Source: Bacillota bacterium
Lineage (GTDB): Bacteria > Bacillota > Bacilli > Bacillales_B > DSM-18226
Assembly (NCBI GenBank): GCA_021821235.1
Contig: JAKACS010000053.1
Span: 1-10,857, forward strand
DNA: 10,857 nt
Direction: 5' to 3'
Position 1 is the first letter of the stretch. Each line of letters begins with the position of its first letter. Position numbers and translations under genes: made by a program. This document shows, piece after piece, positions 1 through 6,797 of this stretch. The notes under the pieces were generated by a model, which made no database searches, was not told the DNA's origin, and was given only the letters and a program-made list of their open reading frames with translations.

Positions 1-157
1 CCATACTTTTTAATCGTTAGTCAATACAGTTTTTTATTTTACGCTGTTAGGAACGAGCAGACAATATGGAATTTTTGGTTTTTTGGCAAAAAAATATGAA
101 CAATTTGTTACAATAAACAGAAGTTTGTTGAATATTGGTGTAAACATTGGAAAAATG

Positions 158-188
158 GAGAAATTTGCGGTTACCCGGGAAATTTCTC
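158..188 (-). terminator. Terminator hairpin of the mrfAB operon, containing the mrfB stop codon
   Basis: GAGAAATTT (158-166) and AAATTTCTC (180-188) form a perfect 9-bp stem with a 13-base GC-rich loop. On the minus strand the hairpin is followed by CCATTTTTCC. The mrfB TAA (173-171) is in the loop. The stem is AT-rich, so strength is uncertain. Confidence 0.55.
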
Positions 189-1445
189 TAGTTTCATTTC
201 CAGGCGATTAATTCGTTTTTGAAGCGCTTTCTGCAGTGTTAAGATACTTTCTCGGTTATTGTTGCTAATTTTTTTTAACCGTTCGCCTGCTTTTAAACTG
301 TAATCCAAGGCGAGTGAGTAATTTTTATAACGATGTTCCAATATTTTGGCTGCTTCAATGCAAGCTTCCACCTCATCTTCTCCTTCCATCTCGCTTGCAA
401 GCTCTTTAAACAATTCAAGAGCCAGATCCCATTTTTGCTGTTTTTTGTACTGGTGGGCAAGCTCGTATTTTGCACGGTATGAGCTCCAGTCCGCACCGTC
501 TGCAAGCTCAGCAAACACCTTTTCCGCTTCACTGCATTCACCCAAATGAGCAAACCAGCGGCCGACTTCGTATGTTTCTCTTCTTGTTCGCCGCGTGTCA
601 TGGCCAAAAATTTGGAATGTTAAATGAGCGTACAACGTTACAAGCGACAAAATATCGATTTCGTTGTGTTTCAAAATCCCAAGCATTCCATCAGGCTGCC
701 TGCTTTCAACAAAGTCAAAATAGATCATTGGCGCCAAAAAGCCTGGAATGTCATCGACCCTTTCGACGCCTAAAATCTCCTTTTCCACAATGGATAATTT
801 CAATCGTTCCAGCTTGTGTTTCCAAAGTCTTCTGGCAGCATGATACAAATCAAAATGACCAAAGTGAGGAAGCTTCGGGACATGTTCTCTGATAAGTGTA
901 TGCCGGGTTTTTACTTGCGGCCAATCAAAAGACTTTCCATTGTATGTAACCAGTGTTTTATAATCAACCTTTTCAAGAAAACTTTGATAGAGCGGCACCT
1001 CTGCACCCGGATTGGCAAGAATATGCTGCCTTAAAAGCAACTGATCGCCGGATATGCTTGCATACCCTAGCAAAAAGATGGTATTGCCAACTCCGCCGCC
1101 AAGACCAGTTGTTTCTGTGTCAAAGAAAAACAATTCTTCTGGCGAAAATCCTTTAGAGGATAATGGATGGTCAATCATTTGTTCATTCCACATTTCGATT
1201 GCCTTCAGGAAATCGCTGAAACGATAATTTCCATGTTGCTGTTCCAGTGGGTACGCTGTTTCCCGAATAAGGCAGTACTTGTTATCGAAGAAAAACGGAT
1301 GCACATTTTCCTTTTCCCAACGATCCTGAAAAGGAATTCGATCGGCCATGATCGTTTGCACCGGTTTGGCTTTCTTTTCCTCCCTTGCCGATGTATTTGC
1401 CGAGAGATGCGGTTTTAATCTGGCTAATTTATTTTTTAACGACAT
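171..1445 (-). CDS. mrfB: MrfB (YprB), DEDDh-type 3'-5' exonuclease of the MrfAB repair pathway
   Basis: A 424-residue RNase H-fold exonuclease. The sequence shows FFDTETTGL (D109, E111), YNGKSFDWP (D174) and HNEID (H260, D264), which together form the DEDDh metal-binding set. Residues from about 290 to 424 are helical and repeat-like, resembling TPR-type helices. In B. subtilis the family member MrfB works with the helicase MrfA in a UvrA-independent excision pathway for mitomycin C damage; that role is transferred here by homology. The ATG is preceded by AAGGAGGGG with a gap of a few bases. This ribosome binding site lies just before the mrfA stop codon, so the two genes overlap by 17 bases and are surely co-transcribed and probably translationally coupled. 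The catalytic residues are intact and the length is normal for the family. The stop codon lies in the loop of a terminator hairpin (158-188). Confidence 0.93.
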   Translation of the reverse strand: MSLKNKLARLKPHLSANTSAREEKKAKPVQTIMADRIPFQDRWEKENVHPFFFDNKYCLIRETAYPLEQQHGNYRFSDFLKAIEMWNEQMIDHPLSSKGFSPEELFFFDTETTGLGGGVGNTIFLLGYASISGDQLLLRQHILANPGAEVPLYQSFLEKVDYKTLVTYNGKSFDWPQVKTRHTLIREHVPKLPHFGHFDLYHAARRLWKHKLERLKLSIVEKEILGVERVDDIPGFLAPMIYFDFVESRQPDGMLGILKHNEIDILSLVTLYAHLTFQIFGHDTRRTRRETYEVGRWFAHLGECSEAEKVFAELADGADWSSYRAKYELAHQYKKQQKWDLALELFKELASEMEGEDEVEACIEAAKILEHRYKNYSLALDYSLKAGERLKKISNNNRESILTLQKALQKRINRLEMKLEKFPG

Positions 1446-3729
1446 TTTGCCCCTCCTTACTTTTATATGAAAAAATCCGAATTATTTTAAGTGCATCAGC
1501 TTTGGCCGTTTCACTTGCAGTTTCAGCTCCGATACATGATGGGCAGCCATGCTCGCAGTGGCATTGATGGATCATTTTCATTGTCTCTTCAAGAACTTCA
1601 GCCATTCCTTCAAATATTTTTTCGCTAAGGCCGACCCCACCTGGGTAGCGGTCATAAAAGAATATCGTTGGTTTTTCATTATGGTCAGCTTTGACTTGAG
1701 GAATAACGTGTAGATCTTGCGGATCTGCCATTACAAACAGCGGCGCAATATGGTTAAGGGCATGAGAAGCACCGACAAGTCCTTGTTCCAAACGTTCCGC
1801 TGAAAACTCTTTTAAGGACTTATCGAGCGAAACCCAAGCTGCATTTGTATGGAGTTCTTCCTCTGGCAAATGAATTGGACCAGAACCGATATTTTCATGG
1901 GTTTCAAATTTAATCTTTTTAAAGATCGTTGCCATTGCCCGAACACTTACATCCCCATAACCGATTTCCGTTTCCTGCATTGTTTCTTTTCGGTCAATTT
2001 CCAATACTCTCAATTGAACGGCCAGATTGGCATCCGTGTAATAGTCAACATTTACTTCACGGACATAAGCTTTTTTTTCTTCCCAATCTAGTTTTTCCAC
2101 TTGAAATTGAACACCTTGATGCAAATAAATGGCTTCTTCATGCAGAAGAGTCATGGCAGAAAAGCGATCCATCTCGCCGATCACTTTTACCTTTCCAACA
2201 TTGGTTTGATCGATAATTACGATATTTTCTTGAGAAGCAGAACGAAGGCTAATGGTATGTGCCGGAAAAGAATCGTTCATCCAATACCATTTGTCTCCAT
2301 TTTGAAAAACAACTCGTTCTTCCACTAAATATTCAAGCAGTTCTTCTGTATCAACAGTGCCAAACTGTTCATCTTTTTTAAAAGGAAGTTCATAAGCGGC
2401 ACATTTCATATGATCAAGTAGAATGATTAAATTATCAGGATTGATCCGCGCCGTTTCCGGACTGTTTTGAAAAAAGTAATCTGGGTTTTGAATGATATAT
2501 TGATCAAGTGGGCTGGAGCTGGCTACCATGATCACAAGCGCCTCCCCATGCCGTCTGCCTGCCCGTCCTGCCTGCTGCCAGGCACTCGATATCGTTCCAG
2601 GATAACCGGTCATGACACAAACCTGCAACTGGCCGATATCGACGCCTAATTCCAATGCGTTCGTGCTGACAACGCCATAAATTTCTCCATTGCGAAGTCC
2701 TTTTTCGATTTTTCTCCGCTCGGTCGGCAAATAGCCGCCCCTGTAACCCATAATTGAATTGGAACCCAGTTGGTTTTTCAGCAATTCTTGAAGATAGGTT
2801 AAAATGATTTCTACCCTTACTCTGCTTCTGGCAAAGACAATGGTTTGAATTTTGTTTTTTAAAAGTTCTCCGGCAATTTTTCGAACTTCCAGGGTGGCAC
2901 TCCGGCGGATGTTAAGCGGTTTATTAACAACGGGCGGGTTGTAAAAAACAAAATGTTTCCTCCCGCTCGGTGCGCCATTGTTGTCAATTAAGCTCATTTT
3001 TTCTTCCGTCAGCGTCTCTGCAAGCTCCAATGGATTTGCAATCGTTGCAGATGTACAAATAAAGACCGGATTGCTCCCATAATAACGGCAAATTCGCTTT
3101 AATCTGCGGATTACATTTGCGACATGGCTGCCAAACACCCCGCGATAGGTATGAAGCTCATCAATCACTACAAATTGCAAATTTTCAAAAAGAGAAACCC
3201 ATTTCGTGTGATGCGGCAAAATCGCAGAATGAAGCATATCAGGGTTTGTAATGACAACATGGCCTGCTTTGCGGACTTTCTGGCGAATATTCGCTGGTGT
3301 ATCGCCATCGTATGTATAACTATTAATCTCCATACCAGCAGCTTGAATCAATTCATTTAGTTCACTTTTTTGATCCTGTGCCAGTGCCTTTGTTGGAAAA
3401 AGATAAAGAGCCCTTGTATTCGGGTCGGTTAAAATCTGTTGCAGCACTGGCAAATTATAGCATAGTGTTTTCCCCGATGCAGTTGGCGTCACGGCAACAA
3501 TACTTTGCCCGACTGAAAGGGTATCGTAAGCCGACTTTTGATGCGTGTACACCCTTTCAATTCCTCTTTCTGTTAATGCTTGCTTCAAAAGGGGATGCAA
3601 GTTTTCCGGAAGATCCTCCATTCGTGCCGGTTTTGCTTCAATTGTTTTCCAACTGACAATGTTTCTATTATATTGATCATCGAACTTTAGCTTGGCAATC
3701 AGTTCCTGTAAATCAGTTTTGCCGAACAT
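1429..3729 (-). CDS. mrfA: MrfA (YprA), DExH-box DNA helicase with C-terminal zinc-binding domain
   Basis: A 766-residue superfamily 2 helicase. Numbered from the ATG at 3729, the motifs are the Walker A loop PTASGKT (82-88), the DExH box DELH (190-193), SAT (227-229) and motif VI QQAGRAGRR (385-393). The C-terminal domain carries four cysteines, C723, C725, C729 and C732 (pattern CxCx3CxxC), the DUF1998-type zinc site of the MrfA family. The B. subtilis homologue is a DNA-dependent ATPase and 3'-5' helicase that supports mitomycin C repair with MrfB. The reading frame runs upstream to a TTG at 3807, but the ATG at 3729 has the ribosome binding site AGGTGAT at good spacing and gives a family-like length, so I chose it. 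All helicase motifs are present. A putative TACAAT -10 element and a LexA-like box lie directly upstream. Confidence 0.94.
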   Translation of the reverse strand: MFGKTDLQELIAKLKFDDQYNRNIVSWKTIEAKPARMEDLPENLHPLLKQALTERGIERVYTHQKSAYDTLSVGQSIVAVTPTASGKTLCYNLPVLQQILTDPNTRALYLFPTKALAQDQKSELNELIQAAGMEINSYTYDGDTPANIRQKVRKAGHVVITNPDMLHSAILPHHTKWVSLFENLQFVVIDELHTYRGVFGSHVANVIRRLKRICRYYGSNPVFICTSATIANPLELAETLTEEKMSLIDNNGAPSGRKHFVFYNPPVVNKPLNIRRSATLEVRKIAGELLKNKIQTIVFARSRVRVEIILTYLQELLKNQLGSNSIMGYRGGYLPTERRKIEKGLRNGEIYGVVSTNALELGVDIGQLQVCVMTGYPGTISSAWQQAGRAGRRHGEALVIMVASSSPLDQYIIQNPDYFFQNSPETARINPDNLIILLDHMKCAAYELPFKKDEQFGTVDTEELLEYLVEERVVFQNGDKWYWMNDSFPAHTISLRSASQENIVIIDQTNVGKVKVIGEMDRFSAMTLLHEEAIYLHQGVQFQVEKLDWEEKKAYVREVNVDYYTDANLAVQLRVLEIDRKETMQETEIGYGDVSVRAMATIFKKIKFETHENIGSGPIHLPEEELHTNAAWVSLDKSLKEFSAERLEQGLVGASHALNHIAPLFVMADPQDLHVIPQVKADHNEKPTIFFYDRYPGGVGLSEKIFEGMAEVLEETMKMIHQCHCEHGCPSCIGAETASETAKADALKIIRIFSYKSKEGQNVVKK

Positions 3730-3750
3730 CTTAATCACCTCAATACATTT

Positions 3751-3779
3751 ATTGTAGCGAATAAACGTTCGCGGCGAAA
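3751..3779 (-). promoter_or_regulatory. Putative mrfAB promoter
   Basis: On the minus strand a TACAAT -10 hexamer (3756-3751) lies about 22 bases upstream of the mrfA ATG. The -35 position 17 bases further upstream reads TTTCGC, a poor match to TTGACA. A weak -35 overlapped by an operator would be compatible with regulated expression. The start site would be near 3744, just ahead of the ribosome binding site. Confidence 0.45.
3758..3771 (-). promoter_or_regulatory. LexA (DinR)-like SOS box within the mrfA promoter
   Basis: The minus strand reads CGAACGTTTATTCG. It agrees with the Bacillus LexA consensus CGAACRNRYGTTYG at 12 of 14 positions; the mismatches are at positions 8 and 10. It lies in the spacer between the putative -35 and -10 elements, about two bases from the -10, where a repressor would block RNA polymerase. 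Whether LexA binds this degenerate half-site pair is unknown. Confidence 0.4.
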
Positions 3780-3916
3780 GCATCTGGCTCGATTTTTTTA
3801 GTTTCAATTCCTACCAGTACTAACAATGCTGATTTATGGTATCCAAATATTTTTCTCGATGATGGACTTTTTGTTAAAATAAAAATAAATATCAATTTGT
3901 TGTGGAGGTGAAAAGA

Positions 3917-4597
3917 ATGAAAATAGAAGTAATCAAGAAAGTTCTCTCGGAATTTTCCCTGTTCCGCGAGCTAAATGATCACGAACTAAATAAAATTACA
4001 GAAATCGCAATAACACGAGAATGGAATAAACACAGCCATGTTTTCCTACAAGGTGATCCGCTGGAAAATGTATATTTCATCTTCGATGGGAGGATAAAAA
4101 TTTATAAAAGCGATGTAAACGGAAAAGAACAAATCGTGGGAATTTTAAAAAAAGGAGAAATGTTTCCACATGTTGGCTTTTTTCGCAAAGGGGAATATCC
4201 GGCTTATGCGGAAGTACTTGAATCGTCAACATTAATCGCAATCCCAATTGCAAAGTTCGAAAATGTCTTAATTGAAAATCAGGAGCTTTCGACTAAAGTG
4301 TATAAAGTAATCGGAGAAAAAATCATTGACTTGCAAAACCGTCTTGAGGAGCAAATTTTAAACAATACATACGAACAAATCGTTAAGTTGTTAATTCGTC
4401 TTGCTCAAAAAGACGGCAAAGAACGCAATGACGGCAAAATTTGCCTTAAAGCAGATTTTACGAATAAAGATTTGGCAAATATGATTGGAACAACGAGAGA
4501 AACCATCAGCCGGACATTAACGAAAATGAAGAAGGAACAATTAATTGAAGAAGACGAAAATGGAAATATAATTATCGATCCGGATGAGCTTGGATGA
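3917..4597 (+). CDS. Crp/Fnr-family transcriptional regulator, probable regulator of hcp
   Basis: A 226-residue protein with an N-terminal cyclic-nucleotide-binding-like beta roll (about 15-120), a long dimerisation helix (about 121-155) and a C-terminal winged helix-turn-helix (about 178-215). The recognition helix reads TTRETISRTLTKM; R194, E195 and R199 correspond to the Crp residues that contact TGTGA. The only cysteine is C176, so it cannot carry the 4Fe-4S cluster of classical Fnr proteins. The pocket segment (GEMFPHVGFF, 80-89) does not look like the cAMP-binding loop of E. coli Crp. The signal may be NO, haem or redox, as in HcpR-type regulators, or it may be ArcR-like; this is inference. 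The start is the ATG at 3917 after GGAGGTG; an in-frame GTG at 3902 would overlap that site and was rejected. It faces hcp convergently and they share a terminator. No convincing promoter was seen in the AT-rich upstream stretch. Confidence 0.85.
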   Translation: MKIEVIKKVLSEFSLFRELNDHELNKITEIAITREWNKHSHVFLQGDPLENVYFIFDGRIKIYKSDVNGKEQIVGILKKGEMFPHVGFFRKGEYPAYAEVLESSTLIAIPIAKFENVLIENQELSTKVYKVIGEKIIDLQNRLEEQILNNTYEQIVKLLIRLAQKDGKERNDGKICLKADFTNKDLANMIGTTRETISRTLTKMKKEQLIEEDENGNIIIDPDELG

Positions 4598-4727
4598 AAT
4601 TATTTAGAAGTTTCATCATTTTCATTTTATTCAAAGTAGTTGAGTGCAAATTCCCAGCTTAGGTGCTTCGCTGAAAGTGAGGGTGTGAAGCAAATATTAG
4701 TAATAAATTGAATTGAGCCAGAGACGA

Positions 4728-4770
4728 ACAAAGCGCAGCCTACATCTAGGGCTGCGCTTTGTGTTTTATA
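4728..4770 (+). terminator. Strong terminator between the Crp/Fnr regulator gene and hcp
   Basis: ACAAAGCGCAGCC (4728-4740) pairs perfectly over 13 bp with GGCTGCGCTTTGT (4750-4762), with a 9-base loop. GTTTTATAATTTT follows on the plus strand, so it suits the regulator transcript best. The hairpin begins three bases beyond the hcp stop codon on the minus strand and may also protect the hcp mRNA end, but there the U-tract is poor. Confidence 0.85.
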
Positions 4771-6064
4771 ATTTTGCAAGTTGAAGCATGTCGTTTAAGT
4801 CTTCTTCTGCTGTTCCAATCAATTTTAAATTAAACGTATTTTGGAGAACGTTCATGACGCCTTCGGAAATGAATTCTGGCGGTTTTGGTCCAATCCGGAT
4901 ATCTTGAATGCCAAGGCTGAACAATCCCAAGAGGATAGCAACAGCTTTCTGTTCAAACCATGAAAGAACAATACTTACCGGCAGTTCATTTACACTGCAT
5001 TCAAAAGCATCTGCGAGTGCTTTTGCAATTTTTACAGTTGAAATCGAGTTATTGCACTGACCCAGGTCCATATATCGTGGAATATTGGTGCCAGGAACGA
5101 GTCCGTAATCGACATCATTAAAGCGGAATTTTCCACAGGAGGTTGTTAAAATAACGGCTTCTGGAGGAAGCGTAGTTGCCAATTCCCGATAGTATTCTCC
5201 CCCTTTTCCGGGAGCATCGCAGCCGGCAATCACAAAGAAACGTTTGATTTTTCCAGACTTGACTGCCGCGATTACTTCAGGAGCAAGGCTTAAAACCGTC
5301 TCATGATGGAAACCTGTTGTCAATGTCTCATCTGATTCAATCTTTACTTCAGGCAGTTCCAATGCTTTAGCAATCAATGGCGAAAAGTCATCATTGACAA
5401 TTTTCAGGACATTTTCAAGACCTGCCACTTCATAGCTGAACATGCGGTCGGCATATGTACCTTTAATTGGCATTACACAGTTTGTTGTAGCCAAAATGGC
5501 ACCAGGAAATTTTTCGAAAAGACGGCGCTGGTCATACCATGCTTTCCCTACATTTCCTTTTAAATGGGAGTATTTTTTTAATGCCGGATAACCGTGTGCT
5601 GGCAACATTTCCGAGTGGGTATAAATATTAATGCCCATGCCTTCTGTCTGTTTTAACAGTTCTTCAAGCGCAAACAAGTTATGCCCTGTCACAACGATGC
5701 ATTTTCCTTCAATTTTGTTTTGGCTGACACGGATTGGCTGAGGAATGCCGAGCCTTGACGTATGGGCTTCGTCAAGCAGCTCCATTACTCTTACAGCTGA
5801 CCTGCCAACTTTCATGGCCATTTCGATATGTTCTTGAACGTTGAAGTTTGAATTGGTTAAAGTCATATAAAGTGCTTCGTGTGTTGTTGCATCAACAAAT
5901 GGGTCTGTGAAGCCAAGTTGATTCGCATGCGTGCGGTAAGCGGCTATCCCTTTTAAACCAAAAATAATCGTATCCTGCAAGCTTGCAATCGTCTCATCTT
6001 TTCCGCAAACGCCCACCACTTTGCAGCCTCCGGCAGGGGTTTGTTCACATTGATAACAAAACAT
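4766..6064 (-). CDS. hcp: Hybrid cluster protein (Hcp; hydroxylamine/NO reductase), short class III-like form
   Basis: A 432-residue iron-sulfur enzyme of the cytoplasm. The N-terminus MFCYQCEQ..C..C has C3, C6, C14 and C20 (CxxCx7Cx5C), ligands of the cubane cluster. Hybrid-cluster ligands match the family: H128 (TGHN), E152 (HSEMLPAHGYP), C196 (NCVMPI), C282 (AGCDAPGKGG, the persulfide position), C310 (TSCGKFRF), C337 (GQCNNS), E371 and K373 (WFEQKA). All are present, so it should be active. Hcp reduces hydroxylamine in vitro, and in E. coli it acts as an NO reductase. Typical class I and II Hcps are about 550 residues; this one lacks over 100 residues between the N-terminal cysteines and the hybrid-cluster part, as in class III enzymes, known mainly from thermophiles and archaea. 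The ATG follows GAGGAAAAGGA. No hcr-like reductase gene is in view. A Crp/Fnr-type operator lies upstream and the likely regulator gene converges on it. Confidence 0.95.
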   Translation of the reverse strand: MFCYQCEQTPAGGCKVVGVCGKDETIASLQDTIIFGLKGIAAYRTHANQLGFTDPFVDATTHEALYMTLTNSNFNVQEHIEMAMKVGRSAVRVMELLDEAHTSRLGIPQPIRVSQNKIEGKCIVVTGHNLFALEELLKQTEGMGINIYTHSEMLPAHGYPALKKYSHLKGNVGKAWYDQRRLFEKFPGAILATTNCVMPIKGTYADRMFSYEVAGLENVLKIVNDDFSPLIAKALELPEVKIESDETLTTGFHHETVLSLAPEVIAAVKSGKIKRFFVIAGCDAPGKGGEYYRELATTLPPEAVILTTSCGKFRFNDVDYGLVPGTNIPRYMDLGQCNNSISTVKIAKALADAFECSVNELPVSIVLSWFEQKAVAILLGLFSLGIQDIRIGPKPPEFISEGVMNVLQNTFNLKLIGTAEEDLNDMLQLAKL

Positions 6065-6098
6065 TCCTTTTCCTCGCTTTCCTTTTCAATACTTTACT

Positions 6099-6126
6099 AG
6101 CATACAAACCCCTACCTTAAATTCAT
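6099..6126 (-). promoter_or_regulatory. Putative hcp promoter
   Basis: On the minus strand TATGCT (6104-6099) is a reasonable -10 element, giving a start site near 6092. The -35 region 17 bases upstream (about CATGAA) does not resemble TTGACA. A missing -35 is typical of promoters that depend on an activator bound around -41.5, where the Crp/Fnr-type palindrome sits. Confidence 0.5.
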
Positions 6127-6141
6127 GTGACAAAAGTCACC
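6126..6141. promoter_or_regulatory. Crp/Fnr-type operator upstream of hcp
   Basis: TGTGACAAAAGTCACC matches the Crp-type consensus TGTGA-N6-TCACA at 9 of 10 defined positions and contains a perfect GTGAC-AAAA-GTCAC palindrome. Its centre (6133.5) is 41.5 bases upstream of the hcp start site predicted from the TATGCT -10, the class II activation position. The half-site agrees with the R-E-x-x-x-R recognition helix of the regulator encoded at 3917-4597. Confidence 0.7.
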
Positions 6142-6217
6142 GAAAAACCATTTGTAATAAATCGTTCAAAAATTGTGGTGGCCTTGAAAATGTCACAGAT
6201 GCTTTAAATATGTCATA

Positions 6218-6226
6218 TGTTATTAT
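6218..6226 (+). promoter_or_regulatory. Possible extended -10 promoter of the small heat shock gene
   Basis: TGTTATTAT is an extended -10 element (TG-N-TATTAT). It would start transcription near 6233, leaving a short leader with the ribosome binding site. No good -35 is seen at 17-18 bases. I found no CIRCE or CtsR operator, so heat regulation by HrcA or CtsR is not supported. Confidence 0.35.
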
Positions 6227-6255
6227 GTGAATTTTTGAAAAGAGAGGGATTTAAG

Positions 6256-6744
6256 ATGTCATCGATGCAGCCAAGCGATCAAAATAACCAAAAGAAAAAT
6301 AAAGCAGAACCTTTTAGTGAACTGATTAAGTCGATGAATGGTTTTTTTAACGAAAAGCCGGTAAGGGGTTTTTTGCAAACGATTGATGAGTTTTTTAAAT
6401 CTCCATTCCCCCCGGGCTCAGCGGGAACATTTTCGTTAAAAACTGCCGATAATGGTGAAGAATACATTGTTACCGCGGAACTACCAGGAATCAAAAAAGA
6501 ACAAATTCATCTCGATCTCTACGATAACTTATTAACGATTTCAGTTGATAACAAGCAAGTGACTACAGAAAAAGATGAAGTAAACAACCTATTTCGGCAA
6601 AGTCAATTGTGGCAGCAATCCTCAAGAACTGTTTCCTTACCGCGCCCCGTTAAAGAAAAGAACGTAAAAGCAAGCTACCACGACGGTTTGCTCGAAATTT
6701 GCATCCGCCATGATAAAGGCAAAACCATTCAAATTGATGGATAA
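6256..6744 (+). CDS. Hsp20/alpha-crystallin family small heat shock protein
   Basis: A 162-residue small heat shock protein. The N-terminal arm (1-57) is polar and then has repeated Phe residues (SMNGFFNEK, DEFFKSPFPPG). The alpha-crystallin domain spans about 58-152, with AELPGIKKEQIHLDL (74-88) and the C-terminal signature ASYHDGLLEICI (139-150). The end, KTIQIDG, carries an I-x-I motif (I158, I160) that docks between dimers in oligomeric sHsps. Such proteins hold unfolding proteins without ATP; some Bacillus relatives (CotM, CotP) are spore coat proteins, so a spore role cannot be excluded. I chose the ATG at 6256 because GAGAGGG precedes it at good spacing. The ATG at 6217 in frame overlaps the likely promoter and has no ribosome binding site. 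It is divergent from hcp, sharing a 191-base intergenic region. Confidence 0.88.
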   Translation: MSSMQPSDQNNQKKNKAEPFSELIKSMNGFFNEKPVRGFLQTIDEFFKSPFPPGSAGTFSLKTADNGEEYIVTAELPGIKKEQIHLDLYDNLLTISVDNKQVTTEKDEVNNLFRQSQLWQQSSRTVSLPRPVKEKNVKASYHDGLLEICIRHDKGKTIQIDG

Positions 6745-6761
6745 CAATAACAGCAAAAAAG

Positions 6762-6792
6762 AAAACAGGCGTTCGTTTGGCGCCTGTTTTTT
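6762..6792. terminator. Bidirectional terminator between the sHsp gene and yppG
   Basis: AAAACAGGCG (6762-6771) pairs perfectly with CGCCTGTTTT (6781-6790) around a 9-base loop. A T-run follows on the plus strand (GTTTTTTC), and an A-run precedes it (GCAAAAAAG), giving a T-run on the minus strand. It can therefore end both convergent transcripts. Confidence 0.88.
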
Positions 6793-6797
6793 CTCAT

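Noticed and set aside
1..157. Possible promoter and genes left of mrfB
   Set aside because: On the minus strand TTGACT (24-19) could be a -35, but its -10 would be outside the window. No open frame is supported in these bases.
470..892. 140-codon open frame on the plus strand opposite mrfB
   Set aside because: It lies wholly antisense to a well-supported exonuclease gene, has no convincing ribosome binding site, and its protein resembles nothing.
3730..3807. 26-residue N-terminal extension of MrfA from a TTG
   Set aside because: It would cover the putative promoter and LexA-like box, while the internal ATG has AGGTGAT and family-like length.
4593..4617. Hairpin GATGAAA/TTTCATC at the end of the regulator gene
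   Set aside because: The 7-bp AT-rich stem is weak, and a much stronger terminator follows at 4728.
6217..6255. Upstream ATG of the small heat shock gene
   Set aside because: No ribosome binding site precedes it and it overlaps the likely -10; the ATG at 6256 follows GAGAGGG.
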